A stretch of 37,972 nt of DNA, taken from positions 1-37,972 of the forward strand of contig JAUIAC010000025.1 of assembly GCA_030425545.1 (NCBI GenBank), given 5' to 3'. The notes beneath the pieces were generated by a model that searched no databases, had not been told where the DNA came from, and saw only the letters and a program-made list of their open reading frames with translations. The DNA comes from a bacterium (GTDB lineage Bacteria; Myxococcota_A; UBA9042). Positions 25,739-33,412 of this stretch are shown here, one piece after another. Position 1 is the stretch's first letter; every line of letters starts with the position of its first letter. The position numbers and the translations under genes are program-made.

Positions 25739-27939
25739 GGGCCCTCCTCCACCGCGAACTGCTGCGCCGCCGCGACCTCGCTGATGCGCGCGAGGGTCAG
25801 CGAGACCTTGTCGCCCGCGCGCACCATCACCCCCGCCGCCGGCCGCTGCTGCAGCACCACGCCGCTGCCCTGGGTCTCCAAGGTGAGGCCCTCGCGCGAG
25901 AGCAGCTCCATGGCCCTGCGCAGGGGCACCCCCCGGAGGTCGGGCACCCGCGTCCGGCCGGGGCGGACCGGTCCGCGCACGACCCGGCGGGGCGCGGCAG
26001 GCTCGTCGTCGTCGGCGTCGGCGTCGGCACCTCGCGCCCGGCGCGCCAGACGAGCCAGCGCACGCGCGCGCCGCTTCTCATGGCGCTCTCGGGCCTTGGC
26101 CGGATCGTCGTGGGCCAGCCAGGGCGCACCCTTGCTCGGCGCGACGCCCAGATAGGGCAGCGTGAAGCGGGCGATCTCCCGGACCACCGGCGCCGAGATC
26201 GCCCCGCCGGTCCGGATGATGAGGCTCGGGTACTTCTTGTGCCGCTTCATGGGCGTGTCGATGGCGACAAAGATGGCCAGGCGAGGCCGGTCCGCCGGCG
26301 CGATGCCGATGAAGCTCGCCACCCAGTGGGTCTTGGAGTAGCCACCGCGCGGGTCGTACTGCTGCGCCGTGCCCGTCTTGCCGGCCATGAGGTAGTTGTC
26401 GAGCCGCGCCCTGCGCGCGGTGCCGCCCTTCTGACAGACCTTGAGCATCGCAGCGACGACGTCTCGGGAGACCTGCTCGCTGATGACCCGGCGCCCCTCT
26501 TCCACCTCGAAGGGCTGCACGGTCTTCCCGTCTGCGTCGACCACCGAGCGGAGCAGCCTGGGCCGGCGCAGGACCCCGCCGTTGGCGATGGCCGCGAAGG
26601 CGTTCGCCACCTGCAGCGCGGTCACCGCCACCCCCTGACCGAAGGCGATGTTGGCGAAGCGCACGGGCCGCCAGTGCTTGGAGCTCGGCAGCTGCCCCGC
26701 GATCTCTCCGACCAGCCCCACGTCCGTGCGACGGCCGATGCCGAAGGCCTTGAGGTAGTGCTCCAGCTTGGTCTTGCCGATGCGCCAGGCCATCTTCGCG
26801 AGGCACACGTTGGACGAGACCTGGATGCACTCCGCGGCGGTGAGGTCGCCGTGGGCGTGGCTGTCGCGGATGACCTTGCCGGGCACGCGGAAGCCGCCAG
26901 CCGCGTTGAAGTGGTGCGAGGGTTGCACCTTGCCCTCCTGCAGCGCGGCGGCGTAGGTCAACACCTTGAGCGTGCTGCCGGGCTCGAACTGCTCCGAGAT
27001 GACGCGGTTGCGCATCGCCTCCTTGGGCACGCGGCGGGTCTGGTTCGGGTCGACGCGCGGGGTCTGGGCCATGGCGAGCACCTCCCCCGTGTGCACGTCC
27101 ATGACGACGGCCACCCCGAACTTCGCGCGGCCCTCGCGTACCCCGACCTCCAGCTGGTGTTCGGTCACGGCCTGGATCTTCTCGTCGATGGTCAGGACCA
27201 GCGAGCGGCCGCCGAAGTGGGACGAGTCTGGCGCCCCGTCGAGGTAGATGCGCTTGGCGTCTGCGCTCTTGTGGGCGCGGATCTCCACGGTCTGGCCGCG
27301 CAGCTGCGCGTCGAAGGAGCGCTCGACGTTCCCCGACCAGTGCTTGCGGCCGATGAGCGACCCCGCGAGGTGGTGGTTGGGGAAGTAGCGGTCGAAGGCC
27401 TGCTCGATGTGCACGCCGGGCAGCTTGCCGCGGCGCTTGAGCGACTTGATCCGCCGGCTCTGCTCGACCGAGAGGTTCTTGACCAGGTAGGCGAACGACG
27501 CCTTGCGGCTGAGGCGGCCGAGCACGTCGGAGCGGTCCGCGCCGGTGACGTCGTGGATGCGCTGAGCGATGTCGCGCCGCAGCTTGCGGAGCACCGGGTC
27601 GCTCTGCTTGAGCTTGCGCGCCGCCGGGCCGGAGGGCCGAACCCAGCGCGGGTCGCACACCAGGTGCTCGGTGCGCACGTCGGCCGCCAGCGTCACGCCG
27701 TTGCGATCCCGGACGTCACCCCGGCGCGTGCGCACCTTGCGGCGAAAGGTCGAGTTCTGCTCGGCGTAGCGCCGGACCTCGTCCACGTGTGACACGTGCC
27801 AGGAGGCCGCCCCAACGCAGGCCACGAGCCACAGCGCGCAGATGGCCACGACGCCGTAGGCTCGGCGGCGCGAGCGGTCGTAGCGCGCGCGGGGCGAAGG
27901 GCCGTCCCGGTCCACCAACCACAGTCGACGAGCGCTCAC
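25735..27939 (-). CDS. ftsI: Septal transpeptidase FtsI (PBP3-like) with C-terminal PASTA domain
   Basis: Class B penicillin-binding protein that cross-links septal peptidoglycan. The 734-residue protein has a short cytoplasmic tail, a membrane helix (about 28-46), the PBP dimerisation region starting RRGDVRDRNGVTLA, and a transpeptidase domain with STLK (322-325), SSN (375-377) and KTGT (521-524). After a disordered Arg/Ala/Asp linker (about 605-660) a PASTA-like domain (about 663-717; TRVPDLRGVPLRRAMELL) closes the protein. This resembles SpoVD/PBP2x-type layouts more than E. coli FtsI. The GTG start overlaps the stop of the TPR gene (GTGA), with a G-rich ribosome site. The frame is open upstream, but that part is out of phase with the TPR gene. 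Confidence 0.95.
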   Translation of the reverse strand: MSARRLWLVDRDGPSPRARYDRSRRRAYGVVAICALWLVACVGAASWHVSHVDEVRRYAEQNSTFRRKVRTRRGDVRDRNGVTLAADVRTEHLVCDPRWVRPSGPAARKLKQSDPVLRKLRRDIAQRIHDVTGADRSDVLGRLSRKASFAYLVKNLSVEQSRRIKSLKRRGKLPGVHIEQAFDRYFPNHHLAGSLIGRKHWSGNVERSFDAQLRGQTVEIRAHKSADAKRIYLDGAPDSSHFGGRSLVLTIDEKIQAVTEHQLEVGVREGRAKFGVAVVMDVHTGEVLAMAQTPRVDPNQTRRVPKEAMRNRVISEQFEPGSTLKVLTYAAALQEGKVQPSHHFNAAGGFRVPGKVIRDSHAHGDLTAAECIQVSSNVCLAKMAWRIGKTKLEHYLKAFGIGRRTDVGLVGEIAGQLPSSKHWRPVRFANIAFGQGVAVTALQVANAFAAIANGGVLRRPRLLRSVVDADGKTVQPFEVEEGRRVISEQVSRDVVAAMLKVCQKGGTARRARLDNYLMAGKTGTAQQYDPRGGYSKTHWVASFIGIAPADRPRLAIFVAIDTPMKRHKKYPSLIIRTGGAISAPVVREIARFTLPYLGVAPSKGAPWLAHDDPAKARERHEKRRARALARLARRARGADADADDDEPAAPRRVVRGPVRPGRTRVPDLRGVPLRRAMELLSREGLTLETQGSGVVLQQRPAAGVMVRAGDKVSLTLARISEVAAAQQFAVEEGP

Positions 27940-28769
27940 GGGCACCCCCCGTTGAGGGCGAGCTCGGCGCGGGCAGCGCAGCGGCGGCCGATCGCGGTGG
28001 TCGGCGCCAGCTTTCGGCACGCGTCGTAGGCCTTCTGGGCGGCCTTGCCTCGGTGGGCCGTGCAGTAGAGGTTGCCGAGGGAGAAGTGAAAGGTCGCCAC
28101 CTTGGGGCAGCGACGCACGGCCTCTTCGAAGTGCGCCCGCGCGCCCGGCAGGTCCCGCCGTTTCTGCGCCAGGAGGCCCAGGTTGCGGTGCCCCTGGCAG
28201 AAGCGCGGGTTCACGAACACGGCCATGCGCAGGTGCTTGTCCGCCAGGGGCAGCTGGCCGAGGTTGAGGTAGGCCCAGCCGATGTTGTTGTAGGGCAGGT
28301 AGGGCGTCGTGTAGGTCGGCTCCTTCAGCAGCGGCTTGAGCACGCGAATCGCGTCCTGCCAGCGCTCGAGCTCCAGGTAGGTGACCCCCAGGTGGTTGCG
28401 TGCCGCGAAGAAGCGGGGCTTGACCTTCAGCGCGCGCTTGAAGTTGCTGATGGCCTCCTCGTAGCGCTTGCGACCGAAGAGGATGAAGCCGAGCAGGTAG
28501 CGACTGTCGGGGTGCTCTGCGTCGAAGCTCAGGGACTTCATCAGCTCGCGGATGGCCAGGTCGACGTTGTGGGAGTGGAAGTAGCCGGCCGCCAGCTTGT
28601 AGTGAAACGTCGCCTTGTCGGCCCGCTTCTTGGCCTCCACCTGCGCCGAGCTGCACCCCACCGAGAGCCCGAGCGCGCAGATCAGCGCCAGCGCGACGGC
28701 GCGCGGGCCGTCCCGCCGGGTGTCGCAGCGGCGCGTCGGGCGAGCAGCGGTCGGGGAGACAGCGATCAC
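27936..28769 (-). CDS. TPR-repeat lipoprotein inside the dcw operon (PilF/Tgl-like)
   Basis: A 277-residue protein with a lipoprotein signal (LGLSVGC, Cys39) and about six tetratricopeptide repeats covering residues 50-250 (FHYKLAAGYFHSHNVDLAI, SRYLLGFILFGRKRYEEAI, ARNHLGVTYLELERWQDAI, PYNNIGWAYLNLGQLPLA and so on). The layout resembles PilF/PilW/Tgl lipoproteins that help secretin assembly, but no pilus gene is nearby. It overlaps ftsL upstream and ftsI downstream by 4 nt each (GTGA at both ends), so it is made in step with division proteins and probably works at the septum as an outer-membrane or periplasmic scaffold (inference). Several Cys outside the lipobox could form disulfides. GGAGG lies 4 nt before the GTG. 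Confidence 0.85.
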   Translation of the reverse strand: MIAVSPTAARPTRRCDTRRDGPRAVALALICALGLSVGCSSAQVEAKKRADKATFHYKLAAGYFHSHNVDLAIRELMKSLSFDAEHPDSRYLLGFILFGRKRYEEAISNFKRALKVKPRFFAARNHLGVTYLELERWQDAIRVLKPLLKEPTYTTPYLPYNNIGWAYLNLGQLPLADKHLRMAVFVNPRFCQGHRNLGLLAQKRRDLPGARAHFEEAVRRCPKVATFHFSLGNLYCTAHRGKAAQKAYDACRKLAPTTAIGRRCAARAELALNGGCP

Positions 28770-29167
28770 TGGACCTCCACCTGCTCGCCGGGGCGCGGGC
28801 TCCGCATCTTGAGCTTGTCCTTGGCCTCGCGCGCCAGCTCCACCGGCTCTTTCTTGCCGATCAGGCGCGTCTCGAGCCGCCGGTTGACCTCCACCTGCTC
28901 GCGCAGCTGATCGTGGACGCGGGCGAGCTGGTGGGCGGTGCGAATGCCGGCGGAGCGCTGCTTGACCCGCTCAATGCCAAACCAGCCCAGGACCGCGCAC
29001 AGGCCGAGGAGCGCGACCACACGCCACCAGAAGAAGCGCTCCGACGCCGCAGCGCGTGCGATCGCCGACCGCGACAGCGCCTCGGCGCGGGCCGCGGCCA
29101 GGTTGGACGGCGCGGGTCCGCGCGGGGCGGCGGCGCTCCCGATTCCCTCGGGGGACGAGCCGGTCAT
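28766..29167 (-). CDS. ftsL: FtsL-like division protein
   Basis: A 133-residue bitopic protein: an Ala-rich cytoplasmic N-terminus (1-43), one membrane helix (about 46-63, FWWRVVALLGLCAVLGWF) and a periplasmic heptad-rich segment (about 66-120) likely to form a coiled coil with an FtsB partner. Sequence similarity to known FtsL is low, as is normal for the family; the call rests on size, topology and position between rsmH and ftsI. The ATG overlaps the rsmH stop (ATGA) and the stop overlaps the TPR gene start. Confidence 0.85.
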   Translation of the reverse strand: MTGSSPEGIGSAAAPRGPAPSNLAAARAEALSRSAIARAAASERFFWWRVVALLGLCAVLGWFGIERVKQRSAGIRTAHQLARVHDQLREQVEVNRRLETRLIGKKEPVELAREAKDKLKMRSPRPGEQVEVQ

Positions 29168-30081
29168 GACGCCTCCGGCAGCGGTCGGCGGAGGACGCGC
29201 AGCTTGGCGCTCCGGGAGCGCGGGTTCACGGCGAGCTCGGGCGCTCCAGGCAGCTGCGGCTTGCGCGTCACCAGCTCAAAGTCCTTGCCCTTGCCGCGCC
29301 CCAGCTCTCGGAACACCTGCTTGACCGCGCGGTCTTCGCCCGAGTGGAAGGAGATGACCGCGATGACCCCGCCCGGCGCGAGCAGGGGGGGAGCGTCGGC
29401 GAGCAGCGTCTCGAGCTGGCCCAGCTCGTCGTTGACCCACATGCGCAGCGCCTGGAAGGCCCGGGTCGCGGGATGCACGCGGCCACCGCGCGGCAGCACC
29501 GCGGCGATGCGCTCGGCTAGCTCCGTGGTGCTGCGGACGCCGTCTTGCCAAGCGTCGAGCACCACGTCGGCCACCCGCCGCGAGGCCCGGACGTCTCCGT
29601 AGTGGTAGAGCACGTCGGCCAGCTCGCGCTTGGACGTGCCTGCGAGCCGAACATCGAGCGGCTGCCCGCGGGTCGGGTCCATGCGCATGTCGAGCGGCCC
29701 GTCGTGCCGAAACGAGAAGCCGCGGTCGGCGGTGTCGAGCTGGTGCGACGACACCCCCAGGTCGGCGATGACGCCGGAGAGCGCCTCAATCCCCCGCTCA
29801 GCGCACACCCTGGCGATGTCCGAGAAGGGCGCGTGCGCGGTCTGCAGCCGGTCGCCGTAGGCCGCGAGGCGCGCCTTCGCCGCGGCCAGTGCGTCCGGGT
29901 CCCGGTCGAACCCCAGCACCTGCACCTGGGGCAGCGCGCGCAGCACCGCCTCGGTGTGCCCGCCCCCGCCCAACGTACAGTCCGCCACGACGCCCGGCGG
30001 GACATCGCGCAGCGCGTCGATGGTCTCGGCCTGGAGCACGGTCGCGTGGGAGAACACGGGGTCGGTGGGGATGCTGTTCAC
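29164..30081 (-). CDS. rsmH: 16S rRNA (cytosine(1402)-N4)-methyltransferase
   Basis: RsmH (MraW) methylates N4 of C1402 in the decoding centre of 16S rRNA using S-adenosylmethionine. The 305-residue protein has HATVLQAETIDAL at the start, the SAM-binding DCTLGGGGHTEAVL, GVIADLGVSSHQLDTADRGFSF, PLDMRMDPTRGQP and the C-terminal VISFHSGEDRAVKQVFRE. Typical length. The GTG start directly abuts the mraZ stop (TGA-GTG), consistent with coupled translation. Confidence 0.97.
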   Translation of the reverse strand: MNSIPTDPVFSHATVLQAETIDALRDVPPGVVADCTLGGGGHTEAVLRALPQVQVLGFDRDPDALAAAKARLAAYGDRLQTAHAPFSDIARVCAERGIEALSGVIADLGVSSHQLDTADRGFSFRHDGPLDMRMDPTRGQPLDVRLAGTSKRELADVLYHYGDVRASRRVADVVLDAWQDGVRSTTELAERIAAVLPRGGRVHPATRAFQALRMWVNDELGQLETLLADAPPLLAPGGVIAVISFHSGEDRAVKQVFRELGRGKGKDFELVTRKPQLPGAPELAVNPRSRSAKLRVLRRPLPEAS

Positions 30082-30543
30082 TCAGAGCCCCAGCTCGGCC
30101 AGCGCGGCCTGCAGATCGGGGAGCTTCGCCGCCGCAGCAGCCTCTTCAGCCCGCCAGCGATCGACCGCGTAGAGGTCGAAGGTCGGCCCCTGACCAACCG
30201 CGGCGAGCTCGCTGCTGGCGACGATGCCGGCCTGCTCCCGCAGGTCCGTCGGCAGCAACACGCGTCCGTGACCGTCGGGCGTGACCTCGGCGGCGCACGC
30301 GAACTGAAGCTTCTTGACCACCGTCACAACGGGATGACTCTGCGGCAGCGCCGACACCCGCGCGACCCGCTCTTCCCAGCGGGCCATGGGGAACGCGGTG
30401 ATGCACGGGTCCGTGATGGACCGAACCAGGACGAGGCGATGATCCCCGCACGACTCCAGCTGCCGCCGAAACGCGGCCGGCACACTGACGCGCGACTTGG
30501 CGTCGGTGCGCTGGATGTGTGTGCCGAGGAACATCGTGCTCAC
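30082..30543 (-). CDS. mraZ: Transcriptional regulator MraZ
   Basis: MraZ is an AbrB-like (double SpoVT-AbrB fold) DNA-binding protein that usually represses its own dcw operon. The 153-residue protein starts MFLGTHIQRTDAKSRVSVPAAFR (first repeat, with the DxKxRxxxP core) and has the second repeat near VTPDGHGRVLLPTDLREQAGI. The GTG start has AGGAG 5 nt upstream; the ATG three codons in is a possible alternative. Four 10-bp-phased MraZ-type boxes lie about 90-130 nt upstream, supporting autoregulation. Confidence 0.96.
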   Translation of the reverse strand: MSTMFLGTHIQRTDAKSRVSVPAAFRRQLESCGDHRLVLVRSITDPCITAFPMARWEERVARVSALPQSHPVVTVVKKLQFACAAEVTPDGHGRVLLPTDLREQAGIVASSELAAVGQGPTFDLYAVDRWRAEEAAAAAKLPDLQAALAELGL

Positions 30544-30634
30544 CTGGTCTCCTGCGCGAGCGGGCCGCCCGGCTGTTTGGGGGTGGGAACTGCGCGCCCG
30601 GACATTCGCCGCGTGGGCCCAAATCAGGCGGGTT

Positions 30635-30670
30635 TCCTACCCCTTCCTACTTTGTGCCACTTCTTCCCAC
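30635..30670 (-). promoter_or_regulatory. MraZ operator: four direct repeats at 10-bp spacing
   Basis: Read on the minus strand from 30670 downward the hexamers are GTGGGA, GTGGCA, GTAGGA and GTAGGA (30665-30670, 30655-30660, 30645-30650, 30635-30640), one per helical turn and mostly preceded by AA or AG. Known MraZ sites are TGGGN-type direct repeats separated by 5 nt, which this matches. The first box starts about at the predicted transcription start, so bound MraZ would block initiation. Confidence 0.88.
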
Positions 30671-30677
30671 TTCGGCG

Positions 30678-30707
30678 AGAGTAAGGACGCGGTCAGAGGG
30701 GTGTCAA
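30678..30707 (-). promoter_or_regulatory. Promoter of the dcw operon (mraZ promoter)
   Basis: Minus-strand TTGACA (30702-30707), an 18-nt spacer and TACTCT (30678-30683). Predicted start near 30671, immediately before the MraZ boxes; the leader to the mraZ GTG is about 130 nt. The -10 is weak (3 of 6), as in the second AgmX-like promoter. No other promoter is evident between mraZ and ftsZ by eye. Confidence 0.65.
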
Positions 30708-31211
30708 TCTCGATTCCCTCCAAAAGTCCGGGGTTTCGGCGACATCGCGGCGGCTGGGGCGCCGGGTTTCTGGGAATTCTTCAACCAGCACGCAGAGATG
30801 GCTCGAAAGGCGCCCAACACCGCGACCCCGCTGCCGGCCTGATCAAAGCGTGACCATCACGCGCCACGCGGGGGCGGGCCGATCTCGAAATTGTCCTTTA
30901 AGTTCATTTTCTTGACAGAATCGAATGAGGCTGGCGGCGAGCGCGATCGACGCGATCGATCGGCTCGCCGTGGGCGATCTCAGCGGCCCGACGCCCTCGG
31001 TGGGACGACCACCCACGCCGGGCGCCCCGCGCGGGGTGGCGCAGCCCTGCCGAGCCCGGGACCGAGCCTCCTGCGGGGGCCGCCCGCAACACCGGCGAGA
31101 CCCGGCGACTTGGCCGCAGCGCGCAGCCGACCTACAAAGCAGGCGACAGGTGGGGCTGACGCGCCCGTGCGTCAGCGGACCACCCACCCTGCCCCGCCCC
31201 TGGAGGACCTC
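30708..31211. other. Divergent intergenic region, mraZ / lipoprotein
   Basis: About 500 bases without a credible gene. It contains an AT-richer patch (about 30885-30930), a stem-loop at 30936-30969 (7-bp GGCGAGC/GCTCGCC plus 6-bp GATCGA/TCGATC stems, 5-nt loop) and a second hairpin at 31155-31176 (8-bp GCTGACGC/GCGTCAGC, 6-nt loop) about 35 nt before the lipoprotein ATG. Plus-strand TTGACA at 30912-30917 has no matching -10. Hairpin roles are unknown. Confidence 0.6.
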
Positions 31212-32420
31212 ATGTTCCGAGCCCACACGCCTGCGTGCACCGCGCTGCTTCTCGCTGGTCTCGTGACCTGGGGCTGCGGCAGCGACGAGCCTCCCTCAAG
31301 TGGGGTCGACGCCGGCGGTGGGACAAAGGGATGCCCCAAGGTCGACCTGGGACCTCAGCCTACCGGGGTCGAGACGGTCGACTTCAAGGTCGCGGTGACC
31401 GTCCTCGGCGCCACGGAGACCCTGCAGGGGCGGCTCGCAAAACCAGACAGCTGCACGGAGGCCGCGCCCTGCCCGCTGGTGGTCGTGGTGCAGGATCGTG
31501 AGACCGACGCGGTGATCGACTACGGCACACCGGCCAAGTGGCTGGCGGACCGCGCCGGGGCGGTCGTGGCGACGTTCAACCTACCGGGCATGGGCGTCGG
31601 TGGCTTCAAGGCGCCTGGCAAGCGGGACTACGGTGGCGTGCACGACATGACGACGGTCAAAGAGGTGATGCGGCTGCTGCGCGAGCGCAAGTACGTCGAC
31701 GCGACGAAGACCGGCTACCTGACCGTGGGCTACGGGCTCGTGCCCACGGCGGCCGCGCTCAAGACCTTCGGCCCTAACACGCTCAAGGACGTGCTCTTTC
31801 TCATCGACGTCGAAGGCCCCGTGGACCGGTGCGCCGCGAGCCAGGCCCCCGAAGACGTGCAGAAGGGCATCGGTCCAGGCGACGGCCCCGGGGCGAGCGA
31901 CACCGCGTGCAACCTCAGTGCCGACGGACCCAAGGCGACCGTGTACCCGGCGGCCACCGACACCGCGCCGGGCGCTGTGGTGTGCGCCGAGGCGGCCTGG
32001 CCGATCACCAAGACCGGCGAAGATTGCACGAGCGACTGGTGGAACACGCGCGAGCCAGCGCGCGACCTCCGCTCGGTCGGCGTGCGCTACCAGCGTCTGC
32101 AGTTCGAGGTGGACCACCGACAGCCGAGCCGCTGGAGCAGCCGCGTCGCGATCTCCTCCGCCGCCGCGTCGAAGTCCTGCCCCTACTTCGGCCTCAACGA
32201 CATGCCCCCCTGCCAGAGCCCGCTCAGCGACAGCCAGTGTGCTGGACTCTCGGGGGGCAAGAGCTGCTGGCTGCAGGGCAACTGGGGCCACGGCCTGGGC
32301 CCCGCGCCCTACGCGGGCGACGGGACGTGCGAGGCCTCCCTGGAGACCGTGTTTGCCACCGTGTTGCCGGGCTACGTCAAGCGGATGCTCGACACGAGCG
32401 CCTACCCGAACTGCAAGTAG
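31212..32420 (+). CDS. Putative lipoprotein with alpha/beta-hydrolase-like core
   Basis: A 402-residue exported protein with a lipoprotein-type signal (Cys22 in TWGC, followed by GSDEPPS). Residues about 50-200 have an alpha/beta-hydrolase look: a first strand with APCPLVVVVQDRETDAVIDYG, a second with AGAVVATFNLPGMGVGG, and GYLTVGYGLVPTAAAL where the nucleophile elbow would be. The usual GxSxG Ser is not present (VGYGL), so if the fold is right the protein may be non-catalytic. The C-terminal 150 residues have about ten Cys and probably several disulfides. No family recognised. The ATG has GGAGG 5 nt upstream; the frame is open further upstream but without a start site. Confidence 0.75.
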   Translation: MFRAHTPACTALLLAGLVTWGCGSDEPPSSGVDAGGGTKGCPKVDLGPQPTGVETVDFKVAVTVLGATETLQGRLAKPDSCTEAAPCPLVVVVQDRETDAVIDYGTPAKWLADRAGAVVATFNLPGMGVGGFKAPGKRDYGGVHDMTTVKEVMRLLRERKYVDATKTGYLTVGYGLVPTAAALKTFGPNTLKDVLFLIDVEGPVDRCAASQAPEDVQKGIGPGDGPGASDTACNLSADGPKATVYPAATDTAPGAVVCAEAAWPITKTGEDCTSDWWNTREPARDLRSVGVRYQRLQFEVDHRQPSRWSSRVAISSAAASKSCPYFGLNDMPPCQSPLSDSQCAGLSGGKSCWLQGNWGHGLGPAPYAGDGTCEASLETVFATVLPGYVKRMLDTSAYPNCK

Positions 32421-32442
32421 CCCCCCCGCCTCGGAGCCGCCC

Positions 32443-33324
32443 ATGTCGCCACCGCCCAAGCTCGCTGCCACCGTCGTCTTGCTTCGGGACAGCGGCAGAC
32501 CTCAGCCGGAGACCTTCCTGGTGCGTCGTCACGGGCGCAGCGGGTTCATGGCGGGTGCGACCGTCTTCCCGGGCGGCAAGGTGGATCCGCTCGACTATGA
32601 GGCGGCGACCACCGGGCGCAGCGACGCGGACTCTTGCCGCTCGCTAGGGGTCGACGACGCGGCGCAGGCGCGGGCCCTGTACGTGGCCGCGGTGCGAGAG
32701 CTCCACGAGGAGGCCCACGTGGTCCTCGCGCGCGACGCCCGTGGGGCGCTGCCGGAGCCCGACCAGGTGCGCGCCCTCAACGAGGCGCTCGACGACCTGC
32801 GCGACGGGCATCGGCTCGCGGCGTCGGCGGTCCACGACCTCTGGCGCTCGCACGGCCTGACCCCAGCGCTGGACCTGGTCGCGCCCTTTGCCTGGTGGGT
32901 GACGCCGCTGGCCGAGCCTCGGCGCTTCGACACACGCTTTTTCGTCGCGGTCCAACCACGCGGCCAGGGCGCGTCCATGGACGGCCACGAGACCACCGCG
33001 GAGACCTGGGCCACGGCGGCCGACGGCGTCCAGGCCCACGGCGCGGGCGAGGCCCTCTACCTGCCGCCGCCCACGTTGCACACGCTGCAGCGGCTGGCCG
33101 CGCTCCCTGGCGACGCGAGCTCGGTGTGGCGTCAGCTGCGGGACGCAGGGCCGGGTCCGAAGATCCAGCCGCACTTCGTCGCCGACACCGCAGACGGACC
33201 GGTCATCGCGCTGCCCGACGACCCCCTGCACCCGGCTCCGCTGGGCGACCCGGCGCTGCGGAACCGCTTTGTGCTCCGCGACGGTCGCTTCATGCGGGAG
33301 ACACAGGGCGATGTCTTGATCTGA
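32443..33324 (+). CDS. NUDT19-like Nudix hydrolase
   Basis: A 293-residue cytoplasmic protein, 22 nt after the preceding lipoprotein. It starts AATVVLLRDSG and has FMAGATVFPGGKVDP (42-49) and AAVRELHEEAHVVL (82-95), which together form a Nudix box split by about 26 extra residues between the Gly and the RELHEE helix. Such an insertion is characteristic of the NUDT19/RP2p subgroup, whose mammalian member is a CoA diphosphatase. The catalytic Glu residues in RELHEE are kept. The C-terminal half (PPPTLHTLQRLA) also fits this subgroup. Substrate is not determinable from sequence. Confidence 0.85.
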   Translation: MSPPPKLAATVVLLRDSGRPQPETFLVRRHGRSGFMAGATVFPGGKVDPLDYEAATTGRSDADSCRSLGVDDAAQARALYVAAVRELHEEAHVVLARDARGALPEPDQVRALNEALDDLRDGHRLAASAVHDLWRSHGLTPALDLVAPFAWWVTPLAEPRRFDTRFFVAVQPRGQGASMDGHETTAETWATAADGVQAHGAGEALYLPPPTLHTLQRLAALPGDASSVWRQLRDAGPGPKIQPHFVADTADGPVIALPDDPLHPAPLGDPALRNRFVLRDGRFMRETQGDVLI

Positions 33325-33352
33325 CGGCCGCGTCCAAAGTCAGCCCGCCGAG

Positions 33353-33399
33353 GCCGCCGAGGCGGCACGCCCGGCTCGCCCCGCAGCTCCGTGGCGAGC
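33353..33399. terminator. Possible hairpins between convergent genes
   Basis: Two small stems lie between the Nudix and lipoprotein stops: GCCGCC/GGCGGC (33353-33366) and GCTCGCC/GGCGAGC (33374-33399, 12-nt loop). No T-run follows, so terminator function is uncertain. Confidence 0.3.
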
Positions 33400-33412
33400 G
33401 TCCGGCGCGCGC

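Noticed and set aside
24677..27792. Long plus-strand open frames opposite murE/murF and ftsI
   Set aside because: Typical high-GC antisense shadows: His/Arg/Gly/Ala-rich translations without motifs, lying fully opposite conserved genes.
27940..28656. Upstream extension of the ftsI frame
   Set aside because: It overlaps the TPR lipoprotein gene, which has a lipobox and clear repeats; ftsI begins with the GTGA overlap at 27939.
30843..31226. Minus-strand frame of 127 codons upstream of mraZ
   Set aside because: No ribosome site, Arg/Cys-rich random-looking translation, and it runs into the lipoprotein start on the other strand.
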